Shown here piece after piece: positions 49,123 to 63,400 of a stretch of DNA of 64,000 nt (within the stretch, counting starts at the first letter, position 1; every line of letters starts with the position of its first letter). This DNA comes from Tigriopus japonicus (Eukaryota > Arthropoda > Copepoda > Harpacticoida > Harpacticidae). The notes below the pieces were generated by a model that was not told where the DNA came from, made no database searches, and saw only the letters and a list, made by a program, of their open reading frames with translations. The translations under genes and the position numbers were made by a program. The stretch is taken from assembly GCA_010645155.1 (NCBI GenBank), contig CM021315.1:770679-834678 (forward strand). The letters run 5' to 3'.

Positions 49123-49511
49123 ATGGGACTTTCTCAGTCTGTCTTTGATATATTTGATGCCACAGATACGAATGGCTTTACCTCGAGCAAGGTCTCGTTT
49201 GATTTTGACGGTTCTGGAGAGGAAATAAGAGATGGTGAAAATCATTTAAAGGGAATGCACATGGTCTCTTTTTTCATCAGGTAAAAAGCACCCTGATTGT
49301 TTTATACAAGGTTGAACAAAGTGTTTTCTGTACATCTTTATGCAGAGATGCCAAGGCGTTTGCTGGTCAATTTATCACTGGAAGAACGATGATCCGCTCA
49401 GAAGAAGTCCAAAGTCATGAATCAAAAATGGTAATTCGATGTTGGCAAATTGAATGTGATGGCACTGGTATACCTACTGTACGGTGGTCGCCGTTCTCAT
49501 TATTATTCTAG
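49123..49511 (+). CDS. Hypothetical 107-aa protein with EF-hand-like acidic motif, two-exon model (49123-49280, 49346-49511)
   Basis: The family is not recognised. Exon 1 starts at ATGG and encodes 52 codons with a protein-like mix, including VFDIFDATDTNGF and SFDFDGSGEEIRDGE. It ends at ATCAG|GTAAAA in phase 2. A 65-bp intron closes with TTCTGTACATCTTTATGCAG, and exon 2 completes an Arg codon and stays open to TAG at 49509-49511. DFDGSGEE resembles the D-x-D-x-S-G core of an EF-hand calcium loop, but the position-8 hydrophobic residue and the position-12 acidic residue are each displaced by one, so calcium binding is doubtful. An alternative end uses the donor ATG|GTAATT at 49431. Support is the good acceptor and the preserved frame. 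The start context lacks a purine at -3. Confidence 0.33.
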
Positions 49512-52500
49512 CTCACACACCAAACTGGCCTCCTCCTTATCATAGATCTGATCTGAGTGAAGACGAAGTGGTGATAGATAAAAACGAACAAACGTTCGGA
49601 ATATGTCATGGTGACACTAATCGTGCATTTGATTAAGACCCTCATGAACTTGACTCGCCGGAGGTTAGAGTTAGCTATTGGATCTTCTTCTTGGAAGAAT
49701 GTGGTTCAATTTTCGGGTCCAAGGGGCTGATTCATCATTGGGCTCAATCTAAAGTCGGCACATTTTCTTCTTCAATTTGCTGCTTGTTTTGGCCATGTTT
49801 TGTGGCCTGTTCCCATCTTGTTCCACTCGTGCCATTGCTCATAACCCATTAAGCAACGTCAAAAGGAACATCGCTCTATTAGGACCAAACTACCACTAGA
49901 ACCAGTCTATAGGGGAGGAAAGCAGGAGCAGAAGAGGAACCAAAGAAGAAACAAGAAAGAAAGAAGTGGCGAAGTAGCTAGCCTTGGAGCACCCGAAACT
50001 GGAACACTCATTTTTGGGTCAAATGGTTCCAATGGCTCCACGGAAGAAGGGGCTAACCAATATCATACTACCTCTGGCCTCTCTAGGACCAGTAGCCAAT
50101 AATATACATGCACAAACTCAGGGTATCCCGAAGCATTTATTCCTCAGGAGGAGGGCTGAGCCATTGGTTTTATAGTGGAGCTCTCCTGCCACGTGAAAAA
50201 ATGTGAATCCTTACTGATCTCGTGTCAAGACTTGACATTCCCATGGAACACTCTCGCTGATGAACGCCCAAGGAACAATTTTGGATCCCTGCGAGGTCAA
50301 GAGCTTCTTGAGATAGCCTATCACTTGTCATGGACCATTGGTGGTTGTCCACACCAACTCAAGCTTGCATATACTCTCGCCACAAATTGGAACAAAGGAC
50401 TTAATGGTTCCAGGCACCAAAATGAGAACTGCCACATTGAGTTTCTTCCACAACTCAAGGTTAATGCTGACCTGTCATTTGAGAGAATAATGGTTCCAAG
50501 GGTCCTTCAACGACACATCTCACCTGCAGCCTTCGGTAAAAACAAACCTCGGTAGTCAAACTCTCTTTAACAAGTTCCAGCACTTTGTAATACAAAAAAT
50601 GGTTCGCCGAGAGGATTCGAGTGGGGAATATCACAAACTAAACGAGCCTTGCGGCAAGTTGGAGCACCCTTTGAAGTAGTGCACCAACTTTTCTTTCCTT
50701 TCTTTGACCAATTATGAGGCAAGCTGCCCTTTCAAAAGATTTTAGGTCTACCATAATTTTGCCAGCCCATTTTTTTTGTTCATAAAGGCACGTTCGACTT
50801 AAAAGACTGGAATCTAGCTGAGCTTTCCAACCTCTGAATAGATTGACAAACACGGACGGGATAGAGGCTAGACATGAACTACCAACCCATCGATCTCGTT
50901 GACCATGATTGATATCTCATCCTGTTTGTACATGGTCCCAACTCCTCACCCTTCAGAACAAGTTATACGGATGTGTTTACGCTGTAACCAATGTGAGCAA
51001 ACCAATCAAAGCCGAAACGAATCTGTTTGCAGTGCTCAAGCTCCTCGATGAATTACCCCACGCCTTGTACATACTAGTCTTATCAGCACTTTTAGAGATG
51101 GGAGGGATGGAGCTTAGTGGAACTTAAGTCAGGCCAACCAACGTGCTTGGCAAGTGTAAGGTGTTGGGTTATCTCCAATGTTCCAAAAGAACTTGTTTAC
51201 CAAGTCTAGACTCCTCGAAGCTCGCTTCGGCTCTTACCTCGATAGGAAAAAGGCGGAAGTTCCCCATTGTTCTCGAGTTCCAACTTTTGGCTTTCAAAGA
51301 AGATGAGGAAAAGGAAGACCTGAAGGAGAGGAGTCTGGCAGGTTGGTAACCAATCTGAAGAGGACATGGCGGTTGTGTACCACTTTTTTCAGGGAGGGAC
51401 CAAAATGACTCTATCCTCGTCCGTGATGAGTTCAAAGGAAGTAGAACGTGCGATGAACCCTAAAATCGAAGCCTTGCCTTTGATTCAGCTATCTTCCAGA
51501 TTATGTTCAGGGTATAAAAATGTCGCTGTGGCTTTGAGTTTTACAACGCAAGAAGTTGTGTTATGTCCTAACTAGCTTAAAGTGCTTTCTTCGAGCAAGA
51601 GATTCGACAATTGTTACAAAATTATACGAGCATGGCAAATGAGGGCACCACATTCAATCTTGGACATTGACACTAAGCAAAACCTTGTTTTAAAGTTTCA
51701 GGACTCAGAGCTCACCAGTGCTAAGCACACAGACATCAGACCAATTTCAAGTACATAAAATTGTATTTATGGACCCCTATCTCGAGTCCTCAGCATCTCT
51801 CTCAGACATCTAAAAGGTCAGATCTGGTATGCGTGCTTACTAAATGTGACAAGAAGTTGGAGACCGAAGATGTCCTTTCTTTTAGATGTCCAAGTCTTCT
51901 TTGTCCGTAAATTTGGAGGCATCAGACCTCTTCATTAAAAGGGAGCTAACTGGCTGGTTTTCTGTTTATATTGGGAGGACTTAGACTTCGGGGGAGACGC
52001 TCAAGACGACCAATTACCAGAAAATCGTAAAATGCTCAAGATAACAGACAATGAGAAATGGGGCACTTCTGGGCCAAAAGAGAGAACTAGCTGAGGACAC
52101 GTACTCAAATTGGGAATTTCCCTGTCATTGAGCTCCTCCCCAATTCATCGTTGTGGCAATTCACGTCAATTGGATGGAATCAAAGACACTTTTCTTTCAC
52201 ATCCCAATACGAATGCTGAATGGCCGTAGGGCAAGATTTCCAGTTTTGTCATCTGTTGGCCAAATGGAACAAATAGTTCAATTACGCCTTCTTCGTTCAA
52301 TTCTTCTGTACTGGACAACTTTATGGTTGCCATAAAGGAATTCAATCTTGAGATGGATTACCTTGACGAGATGCTAACACAAACTGCCTGCAAATAGAAC
52401 AGGTATTATCATTATTACCAACCTGGACAAGACTAAAGACGCTTTTTTGTGACTGGTAACAAACAGAAAAGAACCGCAAGTTATTTGGTCGTTCATGTGA

Positions 52501-54513
52501 ACTTTCGACGTTCTCAATTTGGTCACCCTGTTGAAGTGGTCAGTTGTGCTTGACGAGATGTCATTAATTAGGTGGTTGAATGACATTCGGCCGGTTTTGT
52601 TGTCAACGAAACTCGGAAATTCCATTTTATTCCCACTCAAACGGTCTAAACCACTTTCAAGTTGAATAGAAACCAACAAAGGGCCCGAAGAACGAAACCT
52701 CAGCCACCAAAGAGTGCTCTCCAAGCCAGCGGTTCCATTAAGTGTTTTAGAGTGAGATCAGAACCAAATGGCTTGTCGAGCACTCGCCCAGACTGGACAT
52801 TTTTGAGGCATAAAACCGCTGTAACGTGGCTTTTTAAGGGAAAACTTTTTTCCCAACCAAGTGTGCTTTATTAATGGTTTGTTGGTGGGCCATGTCAGAA
52901 CCAGCAAAACATCCCCGAGTACAAATAGAATTGATAGATGTGCCTCCTCCGTTGCATAGTACAGTGTGTTTTGCCTCCTATGTGATTTTCCAAATTGCCA
53001 TTAGATTGAAAGTGATGCCTAGATGGTGATTATGTAGGCGCCAACTACCATCAGCCTGAACAAAAGCATGTCTTTTTGAAGAGGCGTCCTCGTGTGCCAG
53101 TGGGTAAAACATAACAATGTATGAAGAGACCTCCCAATTTTCCAACAACATGCAGTCGAATTACAACACACTGAGCACATGAAGCTCTTCTCTTATTGTT
53201 TGGAGTGGGGGTTCGTTGTACACTGAATATTCCTCTTTTTTCATAACAACTGACTTAATTTAGGAACAAGACCTTGAAGGCCGCTCCAACGAGAAGGCCC
53301 AGACTGCGGCCTAAGGGGTCTTGATTAAATTTTTCGTCTGTCTGTTTTGGACAAGGATCCACTTCTTTCTCGTTGATTTTGTGTGCCCAAGAGTTCGGAT
53401 AATCTTGCAGCGAATAGAAGAGGACTCTGAAATAAAGTGGAAAAGAAAGGAGCAGTCCATTAATTATATCTTTGTTTGAACTGGTGAAGAAGGACTTTTT
53501 TGAAATTGGAAAGAAGACGCACGTTTTGATTCTTTGAAACTGGAATGTTTTACATGAGCTCTTTAATTCAGAAGAGATTCAGGCGTCAGTTCACTCCATT
53601 TGTGGCCCCGAAACAATCCGAACCAAATACCGGACTAATTTATGACCATCTCGTGTGACTAGTTGGAATGAATCGGACCGCAATGCCTCCATGCAAGCAA
53701 GCAAGCTGCTACATTTATTTGTCCTGTCAAATCGGGTCGCGGCTTTCATTTATCATTTTTATTGCCACCTTACCCGATGAATATCGTCTTTTCAAACATG
53801 AGCCAAGAATAGCTGTTTCCCATGTTTTGGCGGTTCCTATTTGACGAAGTTTTGGCACAAAGGAAGAGAAAAAAGTTTTTTTTTTGCTTTCTCGGCCATA
53901 AAAATGACCACGGAAACAACAACTATTGATAGCTGGATAGCGCCCCTCCTCAAACTGCCGTTCCAAAAGCGAACTTATTCTGAGGTTTGGCTTCATGAAA
54001 GCCAGTGAGATGGCGGTTATGCACTCGCACCCTTCACATCACCAACGAGAAGTTTTTTTTTCCTTCTCCATCTCGCCATTGATGTTATTTCCTTCCGCAA
54101 CTTGCTCGCGATCAATAGCTTGAGGAATAATTGCGCCAAGTTCGCCTGCTTCTTTGGCCTTATCCACCTTCTTCTCCCTTTAACGGCCTGGTTTCACGGC
54201 TCATCGAAAATGCGAAATGCATCCTCGAGTTAGCTGAATAATAGATCCCAATTACGACCTTCTCTCCTTTAGCGGTTCGCCAAGCTCAGGCCTCTCATTC
54301 TTTTCCATTTGGTCCAAAAAGGTTGAACAACCAACCAAGGTTGGTTGCTGCTGGGCTCGTCTCTGCCCCTCTTCAGATTTCTTGGACCAAAAAAGGCCCT
54401 CCCTCCTTGGGATGTCGACCACCAATCTTCGCAGGGTCCCAATTTTTTGCGGCTCGGTCCCATTCTTTTGATAATGATCCTTTTTCTCTTTCTGTGGAAG
54501 AATAGAAGAACAG

Positions 54514-54537
54514 CAGAGAGAGAGAGAGAGAGAGAGG
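54514..54537. repeat. (AG)n microsatellite
   Basis: About 12 AG units. It produces Leu-Ser or Arg-Glu repeats in the four overlapping open frames at 54,250-54,730, which are therefore not good gene candidates. Confidence 0.93.
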
Positions 54538-57500
54538 GAATGATCCAAGACCATGTGCCATGTTTGTTTGGTTCCATAATGATGTTTCGAAGCCTTGGCC
54601 CGAAGAGACCCTCCTCGTTCTCTTTCTTTTGGGTTCGCGTTCATTTGCACGGAAACGGTGCACAATTCTGCTCAATACCTAGTGCGGAGAAAACACCCGT
54701 TGACTCTCAACTCAATAAAGAGGTCTTGTAACTCCATCCTCAACGGCCTTCTTGGTCCCGTCCTTGGTTGGCCTTCGTCGTTCTCGCTAAGCTCGACTCT
54801 CGTTGGCATTTCCACACAAATGGACTTATCAAGAGAGCCTTGCGCTCGAGCGGAACGATGAAGGTCAACGCATTAACTCCTTTCGCCCATTTTGTTAACC
54901 TACCAACTCTTGGCTCTCGAACAGACTTGGGTTATTTATCGCCAGTTTCGAACCTGAACAACCGCTTGATTGAGCCGGTGGTTCGTTCACTCTTGTCACA
55001 AAAACTTACCTCTGTGGGACGAAATAGGACCAAAAAAGTACCCCGATCCAGACATGAACGTGCTCATCAGGGACTGATCCAATTGACATTTGTGCCAGAA
55101 ATAGGGTTGCGTGAGTTCCTATGAGAAAAAGTGGCCAAGGTCGAATACGGAATGTACTCATGATAATTTCCATTATTCGCATTTCCACATCAACGATTTT
55201 CTTGCCAAGACCGCTCGTTCATTGGGTATGGGAAAGCTCCCTCAAGCCTCACGCTCATATCTGCATGCCTTTCATAGTATGCATTAAACTAATGACCTTG
55301 AGGTGACTCACCCTCGATAAAAAAATAGCGTTCTTGACACTCTTTGCAAACGTGCCTAATGAATGTCCTTTTAAAAGAGTTGATTGCGGAGATGCAAATT
55401 CCAGATCTGAAGAATGAAGTGAATGATATGAAATGCGTTGGAGGTGTTCTCTGATTGCATCGGGCTTTCATTCAAATAATGGCTTTTGAAAGCGTGCTGG
55501 TCGCTCTTTCTTGATGTTGGTCATGATGCCCGTCACATTGAGAGACATCCATCTTGGGTCTTTGAATTGAAATTGACCACAAGAGTCCAACAAATTCCAA
55601 ATCACTACATGTATTTTCACACGTAAAACGGGTTCAACTTCCTACGAAGTGGTGCGGAAAAACTTCGTATTTGCTAAGGTCATCTTGGAAAACTTCTTTC
55701 ATCATGAAAACTTTAAAGACAATATTTGAAAGCAATATTTGTTTAGGATCAAATATCAGTTCCGACAATCAGACGAACGCAAAGGTGTTCAAATATGGCA
55801 TGGTAGAATATATCCGTCTTCCAAGGCCCGTCTCTAAAAGGACTTCTTCCTTCTTTCTCAATAGGCTGCAATCAGAAGTGACAGGCTGAATGCATTTCTG
55901 GTCTTGAAAATATACTATATACAAAGTGTGTCCTATGAAAAAGCGAACAAAAGGATTGACTGCAAGTACTTTGTGGGCGCTTTGGGAAACGAAATTCTGC
56001 CCAGAAATTCTTGGCGTTTTTCTCACCTCCGTTAAGAATGCTTGGAGACATGTTCACCCTGTGATTACACTGACACCGCAACACGTTGAAATTTTTCTCG
56101 GAGAATCGTGTCTCAGAAGCATCTTATCTGGGCAATCAGTGTCAGGTATATACCATTTCTCCGTTCTAAAGGGATCCTCATAGATTTCATGATAAGATTA
56201 GACTAGTCAAACGTGAAGTTCATTTTCATATGAGACTGACTTCTGAATTCAAAGAAAGTGTCCCATTATGTCAAGATTCATTCTCGTTTGGTCTAGCATT
56301 GAGAATATTGGGGTTGTATCTAATTCTCAAGTTGCTATCTGTGGACAACAGGGTTGTTTTTCTGGAGGGCAGGGTGGTTTAGAAAAATTGTGAGGCCACA
56401 AAATAAGCGGTGACCTGACCACCCATGAACTCGGATATTTTCTCAAAGCTCAGATTCTGAAGAACCTTGGAAACACAAAGGTGGAATTGATTTTCATGGA
56501 TCTTAACGTTGCATGAGAATTTAACACACGGAACTCGGAGATTCGCATCTCTTTTACATAAGGTCTTCCTCAATCACTTCTTTTCAATCCTTTTGGAGAA
56601 AATAAACTGGAACAATAAACCTCGAAATGGTTCTCAAACTAACCTGGAGAGGTGCAAATCAAGAGGTGGCCTCAAGCATTTTCGACTGATCCACAAATCT
56701 TCTGAAGAGGTTCGTGTCTTTGGTTTTATATTCACGACCACGATGATTCTCTGAAGAGTCTTTAGAAATCTGACGAAGACCTCGAGCCAGCTTGTGAATG
56801 CGAGTGAGGATTTAGTTATGGAAATGAGCCATTATCTCTTTCGCTTTGCATGCGAATGATCATTCATTACGCGTCAACAACCATAATCAATGTTCTCGTA
56901 CCTTCCAAGACAGCATACTAGACGATAACATGGCAATAAATTCCCATGGAAATTGATGCCCTTCAAAGCATACCCACATCCATCCATCCATTGGAAATAC
57001 GCAAAGAAATGCGTCAATGGGAAGGAGGTGAAAGTTGACAAAAACATCATTTTGGGGAGGAAAAAAAATCGACAAGTATAACGACTTGCATCCACCAAAG
57101 AGGTTTACCATAAAAGCCAAGAGGGCGGGCTTGGAATTTATTCTGTTTCACTGCCAATTTAATGGTAGGAAAATGCAAATCCTCATCAATGCTGCTGAGA
57201 AAATCGCCACGATTTTGGTTCGGCAGAGGTAAACAATCGATCGACTTTGAACAAATTCCAACGAAAATGCCAAGGTGAGCAACGGCGTGATTGAAGCAGG
57301 AGATAAACCAATTTGAAATACCTACTTTGGCATGTATTGACATTATGCATTTAAGAGAGGCCATAATGTTGAGGAAACAGGTGCTATTACGCTCACGGAT
57401 TTATGATGACTTCAAGTTGGCAAGTTTGGGATGAAGGAAGGGGTCAATGGATTGGCCTCCTGAGGGCTTGACGAGCTTGATCCAAAGAGACGGATTTATC

Positions 57501-57952
57501 AAATCAAATTTACGAGAACGAGTAAGAGATTCAACATGGCCAGCAATCAGTCCAAGTTGTGCAAATGGGAATAAAATGATCCCCCCAGGCACTCGTAGTT
57601 GTTCATTCCCAGCTGAAAACACACCTCTCTTCTTGTATTTACAACGAGTAATTTCTGCCTCTAACTCACCAACCAGACACGCCAACTTTGAACTGGGAAG
57701 GCAGAGAGAGAAAAAAAGAGCCCAGATCCGCTCTTTATTTTGAGGGCTGGTGGCGAGCAATGAGACGACAAGTGGGCATTTTGACTAATTTGAGCCCATA
57801 TCCTGCCCCCATAACTCATAATTGAAGTGCATGCCCAACCCTATTTCAAGCCTTCAAGACACAGTTCATGATTTCCGTTGCCAACAAAAAAAGCAGCTAA
57901 AGGCGCAACAAACACTCAAAGTAGTCACGCTCGCTCACAACATTACCACAGC

Positions 57953-57966
57953 AAAAAAAAAAAAAA
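57953..57966 (+). repeat. A14 homopolymer
   Basis: Run of 14 A. No adjacent retrotransposon-like sequence or AATAAA was seen just upstream. Confidence 0.9.
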
Positions 57967-60404
57967 CAGGAGCGTCCTCAACAATCCTACCAAGTGATCT
58001 TATTGAAATGGATTAGATGTGTTTATTTAGTAATTCGCCTCGAATCCTCAATTCCACGACATCATGCCCACATCAGTACAGTTTTGAGTTGTTTTATTAA
58101 GCTCAAGGTCAAGCCGATGATTCTCTCGACCATGGCCTAGTTCGATACCGAGTCGGAGATACTCTCGTGCAATAGTAGTGCATTGATCCGGCCAGTTTCT
58201 CCCATCTCATGCAAAGAATAATACGAGCAGGACTTATCGTTCTCTGGGCATGGCGCCTTAGTATTTCTTGGGATGATGATAAATCCATCTCAATCGCTTC
58301 CTGCTTTATCTCACAAGGTGAGATTGTACTCTTTTTGGGATGGTCGAGGTAAAACACATCCACAAACATATATCTTTCTCACAACGAGCACAATGAGAAT
58401 ATCTCCAAGTCCATGGGCAGAAGATTTGCCTTCAATGGAGAAGGAATCCTTTTGTTGTTGTCACGCACCCAAAATGCCTCAAAGAAGGATTAGATATCAT
58501 CCATTCACGGGCGCGTAATGTGCTCGGGATCTAGTCAAGGTCGGTCCTACTGTTATTTTTCCGAGAACCGAGGGAATAAGTCCTCTAATTACGCAAGATC
58601 TCGTCATTCATCCGGAGAGAAGAGGAAGAAGCTCAAATTTGGTCTCAATTCGTTAATTACGGGCTCCATGAATAAATGAAGCTCTCGTTTAGTTTGCAAC
58701 TTCATAAATTGCCCGCTTAAGAACTTCTTTTTTTGCTGAAAATTTTTGCGTGTCGTGCCAATCCGTCATTTCCAGAGATTGAACCACAGAGGTGACTAGA
58801 ACCGGCGAGTTCATCGAAAAAAACGATAGATTGGGTCGGTTAGGAGCTCCCATCTTCATAGGTGGTTCTAACCATCTCTTTGGAACAAATTGGAATCTTG
58901 GAAACGAAGCACAACATGCCGAAGGTGAGGGAATATTTCGATTTGCAGATGAAAATCTCACTAGAACAACACGAATCCACCCAACATTTAGCTATGGATG
59001 AGCGAATGAAGAAAAAAAAACTGTATAAAGAAATTGGTATTACTGTGCCAATCTCCACGTCATGGACAGGACGAAGATGTGTTTGCCATCATTTGAAGTT
59101 GAGATGTGCCAATATTTCAGCCTTAAGGCACCAACGACCTCATTTATATCTTATTCGTATTCGTTTCGCGTGATCCCTCTTTGGCCTGAACTTAATTGTG
59201 GAGCCGTCCAAGGGCAATTACAGCCCTTTATTAGAATCCATCTCTTGGAAGATTACTCAAGTCCCATGTCTGGGCACAATTAAAGTGATGTTGGGTTGCA
59301 TTTCAACATATGCGAATCCAGTTTTAAAACAATATCCCGAGAGCAGAAAAAAGGTATTTGAACGATTGTAACCTTATCAAAATCTTGCCTCTCCCTCCAC
59401 CCTCGATTCTCGACTGACAGGTCATTTATGATCACATGTATTAGCAAAAATGACCTGTCCCCTTCTCATACCCACGAGGGACCTTTGAATGGTCAACTGG
59501 GACCCATCAGGTTCCTCGGTCCAAAAACGAGTCCACATGATGTGCCACATTTCCCTTGGGGCAATTTTCCCCCACGTTGTACAGCAAAACGGACATTTCG
59601 CACCTTCGAAGTCGTAAGGTTTCTCGGTTACCTTGAGCCTAAATATCTAGTGAAATCAATTTTTTGACATCTTTTTTTTGCAAATGAAAAAAGTATGATT
59701 ATCCTGCAACGTCAGTCGCCCACGTGACTAAAGAAAGAGACTTGATCCTTTTGTTGACTTTGGAATTTTGACTCTCAAGTGTCATTTGTTTGCTCTTTGA
59801 ACCCACCTCGTTATTGTGTACTTGAGCATTCCTGTCAATCTCTATTTCAGGTGAGTCCTCTAAATTATCTGGACATCAGTCGTGCACGACCAACAACCAA
59901 AGACGGAGACAGGACAAGTGAAGTGGCAGAAGATGTCTTGCTGGGTGTTTGCTTCTATCCATAGAAAAGAAAGAAAGATTCGTGCAGACCAGGACTTAGC
60001 GGTAGTAAAATTATCAGATGGTTTCAACGAAGATGATAGCCATCGCAGATTGTGACCATCCATCCCACTTGAAACCTGAAGCTGCCAAAAGAATCTGTTC
60101 TTTCACCGAATAAATAACGCGTCCTCCTTACTCACATTTTTCTCTTCTCCCCCCAAAACGGTCTCCATGTCGATGGTCGAGTGGTTTGAACTTAATTAAA
60201 TTTGATTTTATGAGAGCATCCAGCTCTTGATTCAGAAGAAGAAGAGGAGGCGGAGAATTGACTGTTTGGCTTCATTGTCCCATCAAGTTCATTATTTCAT
60301 TATCAGTCAGGACGCACCAAGTCGATGGAAGGAGCTCTAGATGGAAAAATAATTGATTCTCAACAACATCGTCAACCAAGAGGAGGCATGAGCCATTCAA
60401 GATA

Positions 60405-60421
60405 GATGGATGGATGGATGG
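60405..60421. repeat. (GGAT)n microsatellite
   Basis: Four GGAT units, the same motif as at 10683-10720. Confidence 0.88.
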
Positions 60422-63400
60422 TTTGGTTACTCAGAACTCATTGGCTTTGACGATGGACCCACAAAGTCCTTGGAGACTTGTTTATCCACTATTAATCAGA
60501 AGAGCCGTTGCCACACACTCTCACAAAGGAATATGAAAGGCATATGTAGAGTAAAAAAAGAAGTGCAAAGCTCTTTTGCCTGTTCCAAAATCAAGCTCGT
60601 TTTCAAGTAGAAATGCGAATCCACAGTGGGCAAGGAAATAACAGTAGGAAGCTAATGAACATTTTTCACCTGTCAGAGGGACAATAGGCACTTTTCGATG
60701 CATATGAGAATTTTTGATGAGTCTTAGCCAACAATCAACGTTCACAGTACGAACGACTGAGTACTTCAGAGGTTAGCGGGAAGTAACTTGCTGGACCATT
60801 TTGAATGAGTGTTCTCGTAATTGGCACAGTTTTTTCATGCCCTAATCTGGTTATTCATACGGAGAGAAATAATGACAATGAAGAATGGACTTGGAAAGTC
60901 TGCGTTTGTCGTGTACACTCAAAGCTATTCCTTTGACCGCACTCAACTTTTGCTTATCAGCCTGTTTTTTCGAGATTGACGTTGCGTGGGCGGATTTACC
61001 GAATAATTCCTTGAACGTGACAAATACTTCAGTCTTGAAGTCTTGACACATGCGGGTGTGATTGGAAGATGTTCAAGAGACTTCACGACAAAAACGAACA
61101 TGGTTCCACGATTATTTATATGCTTCAAACCCTTGATTTGTGTCTACTTTGTCATTAAGAGGGAACCAGCACACGTGGGAAGACGATTGGATGGTTGATG
61201 AGGATGGATGCGAGAATTTGTGGCATATCTGACATTCCTGTGCTCTGGATCATCTATCGGACGAAATATATGATTCAAGCTGGTTTGACTGACTGCCTCA
61301 ACAACATCAAATTACGGGAATGTGCGTTCTTAATTGCCTATTACCAACCAATTAAAGACCATGAACCACGTGAACTAGGGCCAAAGTGGACAGTAAACAG
61401 CCAAAGACATGTCTCGTTTGTTCGTTATGGTTGTTGTAGATAGATGGTTGATGGTTGATGTTGCCATTTGAAAGATCGCGAGTCAACAAACACACAAAAG
61501 ACAAACCATCATTTGTCAAGGGGCATTGAATGAACAACCAACAACCAGGAATCCCTTTCGTAAACATATTCAATTGAACTTCCCCATGACCGAAACAACT
61601 CCCAAAGGGACCTTAACCTCACTCAAACACGAGTCGGTTTTCTTTCATGGACTTTAGACCAAGATCCTGGCAAATCTGTCCAACTTCCCGAGCATTTTGT
61701 GCGTTATTCCAACTAAGCCAATCGATTCATCGGTGATTGGGAAAACAATAAACATCCGGACGAAGTGATTTCCTCGCATCCCTCCTTCCTATTCTGCATA
61801 TACTAGTACTGTACATAGTACAGATGGCTTGACCACGATGACTACATACTATATTCTAGCGTGTCCTGCACACGCACACTTACTTTCCAGGACGTGGTTC
61901 TTGGCTGATGCTTTTGTCCGGTCGTACAACCAGATTAGCATCATTGAATCAAAGAGATCATTTGGAAGCAATCCATCGTCGAGCTCACACCCGGGGCCAA
62001 TCCGATTTACGGATTTACCTTAGATCTCAAGTTGGTTCCATCTGTTCCAAAATATTCACGAGAGAGATTCGAATTGGTATCCATCGAGCAGGCGTTTGAG
62101 TCAGGGATTCGAGAGAGAATAGTAATCATCATCATTGTCGTGTGAGCAAATATGATTCAAAGGGTTGAAAGTGTGTGCGTGCTCGAGATAAACTCGGAGC
62201 AACCGAATATAAAAGGTGAAGCCGACCATTGAAAATTTGGGGTAATTTATCTCTTGGGACGAGTACAAGGGATGAATAGATACGGGATGAGTCATTTTTA
62301 CCTCACTATTTCTCCCGCTCCGAGATTTCGGTCGGGGGATGGATGCTTTAGGTTCTTTCTACCTTTGTCATAATGCAGACTTTGTGTGGAGGGGAATGGG
62401 TTATTAGAATAAAGAGCCAAGACGAACCTCGACGATCAAAGCGGACGACAGCGAGAAAGAAAAACAATATGTGGCCATTATCTAAATGGCATTCCCATCA
62501 ATTGGCGAAGAAGAACAACTTGCCTCATAAGAGAAAGACAACAACCAACGGTACCAACACAGTTATGGGCGCGGGTGTCACGGGGTGGTTTCGAAACCTT
62601 TATCAGTACTTTCAGCCCTAGACCATAGCGTAAGCGAACACTCAATTGATGCACCCGGTTGAAGTGGAGCCCGAAATAATTTAGCTTGTCAGTATGGCAC
62701 TGAAAATATTTTCGACCATTGGTTTGCCTATTTCTTTAGCCACGTGGACTTGAGATCCTAAATAAGCATTTCTTTGGTATGATACGCCCCTTGAACGAAG
62801 AATTCAATTGGCCGATCATGGAAGCCGTCTTCGTTTTGACAGTGTCGTCGGGTTCGTCGTCTTTGAGCAACTAGATGGAGATGATGACAGGACTGACTTT
62901 CTTTGTGATTCCTTTGGAATGCACCAATGATGATGATGGTCTTTTTGGCAAGATGGTTTCCATGCAGTCTTCTTTATATGTCTCTCAATCATGATTGAAT
63001 ATGCCATTAATTGTTGTTTGAGCTTGGTGGAACGAAACAAAAGTCGATACCACAAAACGTGCCCTTTAATACCCGGGGAAAAAGGATTATTTGCTCAATA
63101 TTTCTAGGAATATAGATCGACTACTTAAAATGGTTGAAAGCGTGTATTCCTCGAATGAGAAGTGTAATCAAGTGCCAAATCTGGCACTATTCTAATAAAG
63201 GATTTTTGACTGCTTCTAAAGCAAATATTTTGCAAAGTGGGCAAAATACGAGTGAGACTACTGTATTTTGCTCCAATACAATTTCCCTGACGTTCTCTTT
63301 TTACAAACTAGCAAAGTAAGACCACGTGGTCACAAAATTAAAACTCAATAACGTCGATAATGGAAAAAGGACACATTTCCTTACCTCTTCAACGTAGTAA

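Noticed and set aside
54252..54731. Four overlapping frames of 100-137 codons
   Set aside because: All are stretched by the AG microsatellite and lack any coherent motif.
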